From an uncultured Oscillospiraceae bacterium (lineage in GTDB: Bacteria > Bacillota > Clostridia > Oscillospirales > Oscillospiraceae), in NCBI GenBank assembly GCA_910577805.1, contig CAJTOE010000064.1, positions 1 through 13,140 on the forward strand: a DNA stretch of 13,140 bases, in the 5' to 3' direction. The position numbers were made by a program, and so were the translations under genes. Positions 1 to 6,428 of the stretch are shown in pieces (the stretch's first letter is position 1; each line of letters opens with the position of its first letter). The notes below the pieces were generated by a model, which saw nothing but the letters and a program-made list of their open reading frames with translations, was not told the origin of the DNA and ran no database searches.

Positions 1-1312
1 AGGCCTTGCCCTTCCAGGCGCCGTCGGTGGGGGTGACGGTGAACAGATAGGTTTTCAGATTGCTCAGGCCGGTGATGGTGGCGCTGGGCACGTTGACCGG
101 CATGGATTTACGCTCGCCGCCGCCGTCCCGGAGCCAGTACTCTACCAGATAGCCGGAGATGTTGGGCAGGGATTGCCAGCGCAGGCTGACCTGCTCGCTG
201 CCCTCGGTGGCGGTCAGGCCCTTGATCTCGGAGTTGGGGGCCACGGGGTTTTCTGGAACAATATCTTTCAAAAATTCAATGGTTTCAATGGCGGTATACT
301 GGTTTTTCCCGGTCTTTTCCACCACGATCGTGATTTTTTTCACAGGCACCCGCCGTCCCAGGGGGATGGTGATGACGGAGCTTCCACCGGCCCGGCTCTG
401 GGGCTGGGTGTTGTCGAAGGGGATTTCAAAGAGGGTGCCGTCCTCGGCCTCCACCATCAGCCGGCCCTTCTTGACCCCGGAGGTATCGGCGGGGGAGGTG
501 ATGATGATCTCCTCCATTTCCACGGGGGAGGAGAAGGGAATAGGGATGGTGACGGGGTCCTCGTTGGAGGCGGTGAAGCCTACGGTCTTGCCGTTGTCCG
601 AGAACAGGTCGTCCAGCTGGCCTGTCACCGTCATACCGGCGTCCTCCAGGCCCTTGCTGGCGGCGGACTGGTCCACCGGGGGAGCCAGCATCGTGGTGTT
701 CAAAAGCTGTGCGCCGCCGGTCGCGGCGGTGTTGCGGCTGAGGACGGCCAGGTCAATGATGTCGATGGCCCCGTCGCCGTTGAAGTCGTACAGGCGTAAA
801 TCCTGGGGGCTGGTGGAGCCAAGGACGCTGGAGAGCGCGTCCCGGTCCTTCTGGTCCACCGCGCCGTCGCCGTTGGTGTCGCCCAGGGTGAAGGTAGCGT
901 CACCGGTGCCAACAATGACGTGCTGGGAGTAGTTCCCCAGAGCCACGTCCTGGCGGAAGGTCCGGTAACCCAGTCCGGTAAGCTCCAGGGTGTAGGTCCC
1001 CTGGGGCAGGCCGGAGGCGGAGAACTCCAGACAGTCGGAGCGCACAGAGACCTGGGCGGGATGACCGCTCAGGTCCGTAGTGGAATTCTGATGCAGGGAA
1101 AGGGTCCCCAGCAGGGTCTTTCCCTGATAAAGCTTGGCCTGGACCTGACGGTTCTGGAGCTGGGCCGCAGGCTGTTCGTAGTCCAGCCGGAGGGTCAGGG
1201 AGACGCTTCCGGTCGGGGAAGCGGAGGGTTCCGCCGCCGCCCCAGGGGGCAGCAGAGAGCTGAGCATACAAATGCACAGCAGCGCGGAGAGGAGACGGTG
1301 AAAACGTTTCAT
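1..1312 (-). CDS. Secreted dockerin / fibronectin-III surface protein, partial (C-terminus off the left edge)
   Basis: The frame is open from ATG 1312 to the window edge, 437 codons without a stop, so the gene is truncated by the window and not broken. Residues 1-27 form a signal peptide (basic MKRFHR, hydrophobic core, AAA before E28). Residues ~143-195 form a type I dockerin with two calcium loops, GDTNGDGAVD (D145, N147, D149) and YDFNGDGAID (D176, N178, D180). Residues ~205-350 are beta-rich and might be a discoidin-like sandwich (inference). Residues ~360-437 match a fibronectin type III domain (VSLRWQSLPNISGYLVEYW; ATITGLSNLKTYLFTVTP). Dockerins normally bind cohesins on scaffoldins or neighbouring surface proteins. 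The start is set by AAAGGA, with 8 bases between AGGA and ATG 1312; an in-frame ATG at 1318 is too close. Any catalytic domain would lie beyond the edge, so substrate is unknown. Confidence 0.85.
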   Translation of the reverse strand, partial: MKRFHRLLSALLCICMLSSLLPPGAAAEPSASPTGSVSLTLRLDYEQPAAQLQNRQVQAKLYQGKTLLGTLSLHQNSTTDLSGHPAQVSVRSDCLEFSASGLPQGTYTLELTGLGYRTFRQDVALGNYSQHVIVGTGDATFTLGDTNGDGAVDQKDRDALSSVLGSTSPQDLRLYDFNGDGAIDIIDLAVLSRNTAATGGAQLLNTTMLAPPVDQSAASKGLEDAGMTVTGQLDDLFSDNGKTVGFTASNEDPVTIPIPFSSPVEMEEIIITSPADTSGVKKGRLMVEAEDGTLFEIPFDNTQPQSRAGGSSVITIPLGRRVPVKKITIVVEKTGKNQYTAIETIEFLKDIVPENPVAPNSEIKGLTATEGSEQVSLRWQSLPNISGYLVEYWLRDGGGERKSMPVNVPSATITGLSNLKTYLFTVTPTDGAWKGKA

Positions 1313-1374
1313 GGTCATTGTCCTTTCTTTCTCCGATAAAATAGGTCGGAGAAGGGGATTTATGGTCAACCAGA

Positions 1375-1404
1375 ATTATACTATATCGAAACGGCGGAAT
1401 GCAA
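1375..1404 (-). promoter_or_regulatory. Predicted sigma-A promoter of the dockerin protein gene
   Basis: A perfect TATAAT -10 box on the minus strand (1375-1380) has a weaker -35 TTGCAT (1399-1404) 18 bases upstream. Transcription would start near 1368, giving a leader of about 55 bases before ATG 1312. The -35 matches only three of six consensus positions, so the hexamer pair is moderately supported. Confidence 0.5.
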
Positions 1405-1430
1405 CCAGTTTTTCCAAAAAGCTTTGATTT

Positions 1431-1455
1431 GGGAGGTGGCGGGGCGAGGGGAGGG
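1431..1455 (+). other. G-quadruplex-type motif in the csoR / dockerin-gene intergenic region
   Basis: Four G-runs (GGG 1431-1433, GGGG 1441-1444, GGGG 1448-1451, GGG 1453-1455) are separated by loops of 7, 3 and 1 bases, which meets the canonical G3+N1-7 pattern on the plus strand. It lies between the csoR terminator and the promoter of the next gene. A competing hairpin is possible between 1448-1454 and 1461-1467. Folding in vivo is not shown. Confidence 0.45.
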
Positions 1456-1469
1456 TGTCGCCTCCCCCC

Positions 1470-1510
1470 AAAAAAAGCGCCGGCACGAAACTATTTCATG
1501 CCGGTGCTTT
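1470..1510 (-). terminator. Intrinsic terminator of the copA-csoR operon
   Basis: On the minus strand a 17-base-pair stem (1494-1510 with 1474-1490) has a three-base loop, one G-U wobble and one mismatch. It is followed by a run of seven T (1470-1476, overlapping the stem base). It begins four bases after the csoR stop codon. Confidence 0.9.
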
Positions 1511-1513
1511 CAG

Positions 1514-1777
1514 TCAATCCGCTAATTTTTCCAGCAGCAGCGCCAGTTCCTCCAGCTTTTCGCCGGGGTCGCCGGACTCCACTGCCTCCCGGACACAGCT
1601 GTCCATGTGGGCGGCCAGCACGAGCCGGTTGGCCTTTTTCAGAATGGACTGCGCCGCCATCAGCTGCGTGGAGATTTCCAGACAATATCTGTCCTCCTCC
1701 ACCATCTTCAAAATGCCGTCCAGCTGGCCCCGCGCCGTTTTCAGCAGCCGGGTCACCTGGGCGCGGTCTGCCTTCAC
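1514..1777 (-). CDS. csoR: CsoR-type copper-sensing repressor (CsoR/RcnR family)
   Basis: An 87-residue all-helical regulator, the usual CsoR length, with family motifs RLLKTARGQLDGILKMVEED near the N-terminus. The Cu(I) ligand set Cys-x24-His-x3-Cys is complete (C32, H57, C61), which separates CsoR from nickel-type RcnR and formaldehyde-type FrmR. Known CsoR proteins bind GC-rich operators as tetramers and release DNA when Cu(I) binds. The start is GTG 1777, overlapping the TGA stop of copA in a GTGA junction with no strong ribosome binding site of its own, so translation is probably coupled to copA. As last gene of the copA operon it likely autoregulates through the G/C-run operator at 4317-4337. 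Family assignment is secure; the copper specificity follows from the ligands and the neighbour. Confidence 0.93.
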   Translation of the reverse strand: MKADRAQVTRLLKTARGQLDGILKMVEEDRYCLEISTQLMAAQSILKKANRLVLAAHMDSCVREAVESGDPGEKLEELALLLEKLAD

Positions 1778-1983
1778 TCTACAGACACCACCTCATATCC
1801 CGCCTCCGTCACCGCGCCGGTGAGGACCTGGTTATCCACGTCCTTGGAGAGGGTCAGAGCGGCGCTCTTGCCCTCCAGGCTCATTTCCACCTTGTCCACC
1901 CCGTCGATGGCGGCCAGGGCCTTTTCCACCCGGCCGGTGCAGTGGGTACACATCATGCCCTCGATCTTCATGGTCTTGTTCAT
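1774..1983 (-). CDS. Possible nested CopZ-like copper chaperone, internal in-frame start within copA
   Basis: The last 69 codons of copA, starting at ATG 1983, form a complete HMA fold of the size of free CopZ (about 68-70 residues), with metal site MMCTHC. Just upstream, inside the copA reading frame, is AAGGAGG (1994-2000), 10 bases from this ATG and 7 from an adjacent in-frame GTG (1984-1986). That is as good a ribosome binding site as any in the window. The linker before it (roughly residues 755-772) is polar and low in complexity. E. coli makes a free chaperone from copA by programmed frameshifting, so a dual product has precedent by another mechanism. Expression of the short form here is inference; the site might instead be a relic of a gene fusion. 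Confidence 0.5.
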   Translation of the reverse strand: MNKTMKIEGMMCTHCTGRVEKALAAIDGVDKVEMSLEGKSAALTLSKDVDNQVLTGAVTEAGYEVVSVE

Positions 1984-4299
1984 CACTGTTGTTCCTCCTT
2001 GTTGCATTTCAGATTTCGGTTCCGTCTGGAATTTGGATTTAAAAAACCGCAGCCGTAAGGCGTTGGATACGACGGTCACACTGCTCAGGCTCATGGCGGC
2101 GGCGGCAAACATGGGGTCCAGCCGCCAGTTCAGCAGTCCCAGGCCCACAAAAACGCCCGCCGCCAGGGGGATACCCAGGGTGTTGTAGAAAAAGGCCCAG
2201 AACAGATTCTGCTTGATGTTGCGGATGGTGGCCCGGCTCAGCTCGACCGCCGCCGCCGCGTCCAGCAGGTCGCTTTTCATCAGCACGATGTCGGCGGATT
2301 CCAGCGCCACGTCGGTGCCCGCCCCGATGGCCAGCCCCACGTCGGCTCTGGCCAGGGCCGGTGCGTCGTTGATGCCGTCGCCGATCATGGCGACCCGCTT
2401 GCCCTCCTGCTGGAGCTGGAACACTTTGCGTTCTTTATCCTGGGGCAAAACCTCCGCCAGCACCTGGGTCACCCCCAACTCCTGGCCGATGGCCTGGGCG
2501 GTGCGCTGGTTGTCGCCGGTGAGCATCACCACATCCAGGCCCAGCTCCCGGAAAGCCGCGACCGCGTCCCGGCTGGTGGGCTTGGGGGTGTCCGCCACGG
2601 CAATCAGGCCGAGAGGCTGTTTCTGGGCCTCGCTGGCGAAATACAGAGCCGTTTTGCCCTGGGCGGCCAGTGCGTCCGCCGTTTGGCTCAGGTCCAGAGG
2701 GTCAATGCCCGCCTCCCGGAGCATAGCCAGGTTTCCGCCCAGACAGAGTTCTCCGTCTAAAGCCGCCCGCACGCCCCGTCCGTGGACGGCGGTAAAATCG
2801 GTGACCGCAAGCCGGGGCAGGCTTTGGGCTTTTTCCAGGATCGCCGCAGCTAAGGGATGCTCGGAGCTGCCCTCCAGGCTGGCGGCCATGGTGAGCAGAC
2901 GGTCCTCCGTCACGCCGGGAGCGGGGAGAATATCTGTGACTACCGGCTTGCCCTGGGTGAGGGTGCCGGTTTTGTCCAGCACCACCGTGTCGATGGTGTG
3001 CAGGGTCTCCAGGGCCTCGGCGGATTTGATCAAAATACCGTGCTCGGCCCCCTTGCCGGTGCCCACCATGATAGCGACCGGCGTAGCAAGTCCCAGGGCG
3101 CAGGGGCAGGAGATTACCAGCACCGCCACGCCGGAAGTGAGGGCCTCTGTGACGCTGCCGTCAATCAGCAGCCACGCCGCCGCCGTAACGGCCGCAATGA
3201 CCATAACAGCGGGGACGAACACCCCGGCCACCTGGTCAGCCAGCTTGGCGATGGGGGCTTTGGAGGAGGAGGCTTCTTCCACCAGACGGATCATCTGGGC
3301 CAGGGTGGTGTCCTCGCCCACATGGACCGCGCGCATGGTAAACGCGCCGGATTTGTTCAGGGAGGCCGTTGCGACCTTGTCGCCGGGGGCCTTGTCTACA
3401 GGCATGGACTCGCCGGTGAGGGCGGATTCGTCCACGGAGGACCGGCCTTCCACCACCACGCCGTCCACCGGAATGGACTGTCCGGGCCGGACCACCAGCA
3501 GGTCCCCCACCTGGACTTCCTCCACGGGAACCTCCACCTCCTGGCCGTCCCGGAGGACGCGGGCGGTCTTGGGGGCCAGGTCCATCAGGCGGGTGATGGC
3601 CTCGGAGGTCTTGCCCTTGGAGCGGGTTTCCAGAAATTTACCCAGGGTAATGAGGGTCAGGATCATACCGGCGGACTCAAAATACAGGTCCATGTGATAT
3701 TTTTCGACTTTGGCCCAGTCCCCGTGGCCCAGCCCGAACCCAATCTGGAAGATGGCGAAAATGCCGTAGACCACCGCCGCAGAGGACCCCACGGCAATAA
3801 GCGTATCCATATTGGGCGCGCCCTTGAAGAGGGTTTTGAAGCCCACTTTAAAATATTTGTCGTTGATATAGAGGATAGGCAGGGTCAGCAGGAGCTGGAC
3901 GAAGGCAAACGCAAAGGCGTTTTCCCGGCCGAGCAGGAAGCCGGGCAGGGGAGCGCCCAGCATGTGGCCCATGGAGATATAGAACAGGGGCAGAAGGAAG
4001 CAGAAGGAAGCGGCCATACGCCGCTTCATGGAGTCCAGCTCACCGGCCATAGGGTCCTCCCGGACGGCGGCGGCAGCGGTCTTTTGGGCGCCGGCGGGCC
4101 GGGCCGCGTAGCCCGCCTGACCGACGGCGGAAGAGATGCCCTCCGCAGACAGGACACCCTCGTCGTATTCCACCTGCATACTGTTGGACAGCAGGTTCAC
4201 CTGCACGGTCCGCACGCCCTCCAGCTTGCACACGGCCTTTTCCACGTGAGCGGAGCAGGCGGAGCAGGTCATACCAGTTACGTCAAATTTTTGTTTCAT
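1774..4299 (-). CDS. copA: Cu(I)-exporting P1B-type ATPase CopA with N- and C-terminal HMA domains
   Basis: An 841-residue membrane pump that uses ATP to export Cu(I) from the cytoplasm. The N-terminal heavy-metal domain has MTCSAC (C12, C15). The core shows the TGE actuator loop (295-297), the CPC transport motif (398-400), phosphorylation site DKTGT (D442), an HP motif in the nucleotide domain (H481), GDGIND (640-645), and YN (705-706) and MSLSS (736-740), which define the copper subgroup P1B-1. A second metal domain, GMMCTHC (C784, C787), is fused at the C-terminus, where most CopA proteins end soon after MSxSS. The start ATG 4299 has GAGG eight bases upstream and lies 36 bases after the predicted transcription start; the frame stays open upstream to 4482, but that stretch contains the promoter. 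csoR follows with a GTGA overlap. Confidence 0.95.
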   Translation of the reverse strand: MKQKFDVTGMTCSACSAHVEKAVCKLEGVRTVQVNLLSNSMQVEYDEGVLSAEGISSAVGQAGYAARPAGAQKTAAAAVREDPMAGELDSMKRRMAASFCFLLPLFYISMGHMLGAPLPGFLLGRENAFAFAFVQLLLTLPILYINDKYFKVGFKTLFKGAPNMDTLIAVGSSAAVVYGIFAIFQIGFGLGHGDWAKVEKYHMDLYFESAGMILTLITLGKFLETRSKGKTSEAITRLMDLAPKTARVLRDGQEVEVPVEEVQVGDLLVVRPGQSIPVDGVVVEGRSSVDESALTGESMPVDKAPGDKVATASLNKSGAFTMRAVHVGEDTTLAQMIRLVEEASSSKAPIAKLADQVAGVFVPAVMVIAAVTAAAWLLIDGSVTEALTSGVAVLVISCPCALGLATPVAIMVGTGKGAEHGILIKSAEALETLHTIDTVVLDKTGTLTQGKPVVTDILPAPGVTEDRLLTMAASLEGSSEHPLAAAILEKAQSLPRLAVTDFTAVHGRGVRAALDGELCLGGNLAMLREAGIDPLDLSQTADALAAQGKTALYFASEAQKQPLGLIAVADTPKPTSRDAVAAFRELGLDVVMLTGDNQRTAQAIGQELGVTQVLAEVLPQDKERKVFQLQQEGKRVAMIGDGINDAPALARADVGLAIGAGTDVALESADIVLMKSDLLDAAAAVELSRATIRNIKQNLFWAFFYNTLGIPLAAGVFVGLGLLNWRLDPMFAAAAMSLSSVTVVSNALRLRFFKSKFQTEPKSEMQQGGTTVMNKTMKIEGMMCTHCTGRVEKALAAIDGVDKVEMSLEGKSAALTLSKDVDNQVLTGAVTEAGYEVVSVE
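1994..2000 (-). promoter_or_regulatory. Internal Shine-Dalgarno sequence inside copA
   Basis: AAGGAGG on the minus strand lies in the copA linker, in good spacing to GTG 1986 and ATG 1983, both in the copA frame. Within copA it encodes part of the linker (QQGG), so protein sequence alone does not require it. Confidence 0.6.
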
Positions 4300-4316
4300 C
4301 GCATACACCTCACAGA

Positions 4317-4337
4317 CACCCCCCTGGGGTGGGGTGG
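4317..4337 (-). promoter_or_regulatory. Predicted CsoR operator
   Basis: A GC-rich element with perfect inverted arms ACCCC (4318-4322) and GGGGT (4326-4330) around CCT, followed by a second GGGGT. It resembles the pseudo-palindromic C-run/G-run operators of CsoR proteins and covers the predicted transcription start of copA, where repressor would block initiation. The match is by eye. Confidence 0.6.
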
Positions 4338-4341
4338 TTTC

Positions 4342-4370
4342 ATCATAGCACAGGGAGAGGGTTCTGTCAA
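4342..4370 (-). promoter_or_regulatory. Consensus sigma-A promoter of copA-csoR
   Basis: On the minus strand a perfect -35 TTGACA (4365-4370), a 17-base spacer and -10 TATGAT (4342-4347). Transcription would start near 4335. This is the strongest promoter match in the window, and such a strong promoter directly on a CsoR-like element suits a repressed, copper-induced operon. Confidence 0.85.
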
Positions 4371-4431
4371 GATACAAGATAGGTTTCAGATTCAGCTTTG
4401 ATTTGTAAAGTAGTATAGCCCTTTGGCCTGC

Positions 4432-4469
4432 AAAAAGAAAAACGGCACAGCAAAAGCCATACCGTTTTT
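4432..4469 (-). terminator. Intrinsic terminator downstream of the bactofilin gene
   Basis: On the minus strand AAAAACGG pairs with CCGTTTTT and the stem continues through wobble pairs to GC/GC, closing on a TTTT loop (4452-4455). A T-rich tail follows (TTTTTCTTTTTG). It ends about 60 bases upstream of the copA -35 box and so separates the two units. Confidence 0.85.
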
Positions 4470-4493
4470 TGCAGCGGAACATACTGCGCTGCG

Positions 4494-5006
4494 TTAGAAC
4501 AGGTCGGAATCCAAATCCCGGTCCAGGTCCAGCTCGTCCCCTGCGGCGGCAGCGGCGACGGCCTTGGGCTTGGAGGCGTCCTCCGTCTGGGAGGACTTTT
4601 TGGGGGCCATGGTGGTCCGGCCGTTGAGGCAGCCGCCGTCCTCGATAATGAGGGAGCCGGTGGTCAGATCGCCAGTGATCACGCCGGTGTTCTCCAGCTT
4701 CAGGTGGTCACGGGCGACAACGTTGCCTTCCACATGTCCGGCAATGCGGATGGTATCCGCCTGCACGGGGCCCTTAATCAGGCCGGTGGAGGCCACGATG
4801 ACTGCGCCGTCCAAAACCACTTCACCCTCAATGGTGCCCTCCACCTGGATGACGCCGTGGCCCTGGATGGAGCCGGATACGGTGATTCCCTTGGTAATCA
4901 GCGTGTTGGCGCGGGGGGAGGGGAGTTCGGCACGCTCGACAGCAGGCTCCTCCGGTTCAGGCGCATAGGTTTGCACCGGCTTTGCCGGTCCGCCAAAAAA
5001 ACTCAT
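4494..5006 (-). CDS. Bactofilin (polymer-forming cytoskeletal protein)
   Basis: A 170-residue protein whose centre (about residues 38-130) repeats short beta-strand units, for example GVIQVEGTIEGEVVLDGAVI, DTIRIAGHVEGNVVARDHL and GVITGDLTTGSLIIED, the pattern of the bactofilin right-handed beta-helix. Flanks are disordered: a Pro/Glu-rich N-terminus beginning MSFFGG and a C-terminus ending in an acidic Asp/Leu tail (DELDLDRDLDSDLF). Bactofilins polymerise without nucleotide and act as scaffolds at the inner membrane or cell wall, often in cell-shape or morphogenesis roles; the role here is unknown. The start ATG 5006 has AAGGAG 9 bases upstream. It is a single-gene unit with its own promoter (5040-5068) and terminator (4432-4469). 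The family call is firm. Confidence 0.88.
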   Translation of the reverse strand: MSFFGGPAKPVQTYAPEPEEPAVERAELPSPRANTLITKGITVSGSIQGHGVIQVEGTIEGEVVLDGAVIVASTGLIKGPVQADTIRIAGHVEGNVVARDHLKLENTGVITGDLTTGSLIIEDGGCLNGRTTMAPKKSSQTEDASKPKAVAAAAAGDELDLDRDLDSDLF

Positions 5007-5039
5007 TATTAGCAGCTCCTTTCCAATTTCGCTGTCTGT

Positions 5040-5068
5040 ATTTTACCACACAAATCCGCCGTTGACAA
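5040..5068 (-). promoter_or_regulatory. Predicted sigma-A promoter of the bactofilin gene
   Basis: Minus-strand -35 TTGTCA (5063-5068), 17-base spacer, -10 TAAAAT (5040-5045) with a TGG extended element directly before it. Each hexamer matches five of six consensus bases. Confidence 0.75.
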
Positions 5069-5134
5069 GCGAAACTCGGCGTTCCGTTCTGGGAGAGAAT
5101 TTCCAGCTGGCCGCCGCCTCCGGCTTTTTACGCG

Positions 5135-5170
5135 AAAAAAAGTCCGAGCCATGTTCTATGACTCGGACTT
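5135..5170 (-). terminator. Intrinsic terminator of rplJ-rplL
   Basis: A 13-base-pair stem (5158-5170 with 5140-5152, one G-U wobble), a five-base loop and a run of seven T on the minus strand (5135-5141). It sits 16 bases after the rplL stop, so transcription ends without entering rpoB, which is not present here. Confidence 0.92.
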
Positions 5171-5186
5171 ATGTTTATTTGGGTGC

Positions 5187-5564
5187 TTACTTCAGCTCCA
5201 CCTTGGCGCCGGCCTCTTCCAGCTTCTTCTTCAGTTCCTCGGCCTCGTCCTTGGAAACGCCCTCCTTCAGAGCCTTGGGAGCGCCCTCGACCACAGCCTT
5301 GGCCTCAGCCAGGCCCAGGCCGCTGATCTCACGGACCGCCTTGATGACCTTGATCTTCGCAGCGGCGTCAAAGCCGGCCAGGATCACGTCGAACTCGGTC
5401 TTCTCCGCAGCGGCCTCAGCAGCGCCGCCGCCCGCGGCGGGAGCGGCCATCGCAGCGGCGGACACGCCGAACTCTTCCTCCAGGGCGTGAACCAGCTCGG
5501 ACAGCTCCAGAACGGTCAGGGCCTTGACTTCTTCAATCATAGCGGTAATCTTCTCGCTAGCCAT
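5187..5564 (-). CDS. rplL: 50S ribosomal protein L7/L12
   Basis: A 125-residue stalk protein of normal length. The N-terminal dimerisation domain (residues ~1-30, MASEKITAMIEEVKALTVLELSELV), an Ala/Gly-rich hinge (~37-53) and the C-terminal factor-binding domain (from about TEFDVILAGFDAAAKIKVIKAVREI, ending KKKLEEAGAKVELK) are all present. L7/L12 dimers bind the C-terminal helix of L10 and recruit translation factors such as EF-Tu and EF-G to the ribosome. The start ATG 5564 has AGGAGG 9 bases upstream. It follows rplJ after a 38-base gap and is the last gene of the unit before a strong terminator, so it is not co-transcribed with rpoBC at this locus. Confidence 0.98.
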   Translation of the reverse strand: MASEKITAMIEEVKALTVLELSELVHALEEEFGVSAAAMAAPAAGGGAAEAAAEKTEFDVILAGFDAAAKIKVIKAVREISGLGLAEAKAVVEGAPKALKEGVSKDEAEELKKKLEEAGAKVELK

Positions 5565-5602
5565 AATAAATAACCTCCTAAATTGACGTTTGAATTGTTT
5601 GT

Positions 5603-6163
5603 TTACTCAGCGGTAGGGGTCTCAGCGGGGGCTTCCTCCGCGGCGGGCGCGGCCTCTACGAAGCCGCCCTTCTCCTCGGCGATGGCCTTCAGGACGATAG
5701 CCAGGCTGGTGATGGGAGCCAGCATGGTACCCAGGACCTGGGCCTGGAGCACTTCCTTGGCGGGCAGCTCGGCGATGGCCAGGATCTCGTCCAGGGGCAG
5801 GATCTTGCCGTCCATAAAGCCGGCCTTGATGGTGAACTTGGCGCCGTTGAACTGCTTGGCAAACTTGTTGATGACGCGCATGGGCGCGATGGGGTCGGAG
5901 TGGCTCAGGGCCAGGGACGTGGTGCCGTTCAGGCTGTCGGACAGCTCGCCAAATCCGGCGTTCTTCGCGGCGAAGCGGGTGAGGGTGTTCTTCACCACGG
6001 CGTACTCCACGTCGTTCTTGCGCAGCTCCACGCGCAGGGCTGTGTCCTCGGCCACTGTGATGCCCTTATAATCCACCAGCACGCCGGAAGCGGCGTTTTG
6101 CAGCTTCTCGGTCAGCTCGGCCACAATCGCCTTCTTGGATTCCAGAACTTTTGCGTTAGGCAT
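5603..6163 (-). CDS. rplJ: 50S ribosomal protein L10
   Basis: A 186-residue protein beginning MPNAKVLESKKAIVAELTEKL, with the L10 core signatures VDYKGITVAEDTALRVELRK and YAVVKNTLTRFAAKNA. A Pro/Ala/Glu-rich tail (EAAPAAEEAPAETPTAE) is added at the C-terminus. L10 anchors L7/L12 dimers to 23S rRNA as the ribosomal stalk base. The start ATG 6163 is chosen from GGAGGTG upstream (AGGTG nine bases before ATG) and the homologous N-terminus; the open frame to 6247 would run through the leader terminator. Expression is likely autoregulated by the L10 leader at 6230-6307. rplK and rplA, the usual upstream genes, are absent. Confidence 0.97.
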   Translation of the reverse strand: MPNAKVLESKKAIVAELTEKLQNAASGVLVDYKGITVAEDTALRVELRKNDVEYAVVKNTLTRFAAKNAGFGELSDSLNGTTSLALSHSDPIAPMRVINKFAKQFNGAKFTIKAGFMDGKILPLDEILAIAELPAKEVLQAQVLGTMLAPITSLAIVLKAIAEEKGGFVEAAPAAEEAPAETPTAE

Positions 6164-6185
6164 TTTGGGATTCACCTCCAGTGAT

Positions 6186-6229
6186 ATAATAAAAACGCTG
6201 TTTCCGCGTACAAAGCACGAAAACAGCGT
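6186..6229 (-). terminator. Attenuator hairpin in the rplJ leader
   Basis: On the minus strand ACGCTGTTT...CGTG pairs with its complement (6216-6229 with 6195-6208, wobbles included), loop 6209-6215, followed by TTTTTATTATAT. It lies just upstream of the rplJ ribosome binding site, which marks it as a premature terminator in the L10 leader and not the end of an upstream gene. Confidence 0.8.
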
Positions 6230-6307
6230 AAAAATCCACACATGCATGACTTTCGCTGCATTCTCGGCAGGATTTACGCACGAAGCGGCCTGCTGTCTTT
6301 GAACGCA
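6230..6307 (-). ncRNA. Ribosomal protein L10 leader RNA
   Basis: The minus strand carries the L10-leader core GACAGCAGG (6289-6297) and, after a short hairpin region, CCTGCCGAG (6263-6271), which pair as CAGG/CCTG within the L10-binding, kink-turn-like fold that mimics the 23S rRNA site. It begins about ten bases after the predicted transcription start and is followed by an intrinsic terminator and then rplJ. In Firmicutes this leader lets excess L10(L12) stop its own synthesis. The assignment is by recognition of the motif; a covariance-model search (Rfam L10 leader) would settle it. Confidence 0.8.
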
Positions 6308-6313
6308 ACACCT

Positions 6314-6342
6314 ATATTAGCGGATTTTGGAGAAAAAGTCAA
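6314..6342 (-). promoter_or_regulatory. Predicted sigma-A promoter of rplJ-rplL
   Basis: Minus-strand -35 TTGACT (6337-6342), 17-base spacer, -10 TAATAT (6314-6319). The start would be near 6307, placing the L10 leader motif at the transcript's 5' end. Confidence 0.75.
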
Positions 6343-6373
6343 GAGGGCTTGGCAGATTTTTTTTGAGGGGGGT

Positions 6374-6415
6374 GTAAAACCCAACGTCCCGCCCCCTATC
6401 CCAGGAGGCGGGACG
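6374..6415 (-). terminator. Probable intrinsic terminator of gltS
   Basis: On the minus strand CGTCCCGCC (6407-6415) pairs perfectly with GGCGGGACG (6385-6393), followed by TTGGGTTTTAC. The stem is strong but the T tract is interrupted. It starts 13 bases after the gltS stop. Confidence 0.65.
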
Positions 6416-6428
6416 CTGAACGTTCAGA

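Noticed and set aside
2213..4401. Long plus-strand open frames of about 494 and 514 codons opposite copA
   Set aside because: They are antisense shadows of GC-rich codon bias: low-complexity, rich in Gly/His/Gln or Ser/Arg/Thr, without credible ribosome binding sites, and overlapping a fully conserved P-type ATPase.
4300..4482. N-terminal extension of CopA to ATG 4482
   Set aside because: It would run through the consensus promoter, the CsoR-like operator and part of the upstream terminator, and the conserved HMA domain begins right after ATG 4299.
6164..6247. N-terminal extension of L10 to ATG 6247
   Set aside because: This segment is the rplJ leader with its intrinsic terminator; L10 homologues start at MPNAK and the ribosome binding site serves ATG 6163.
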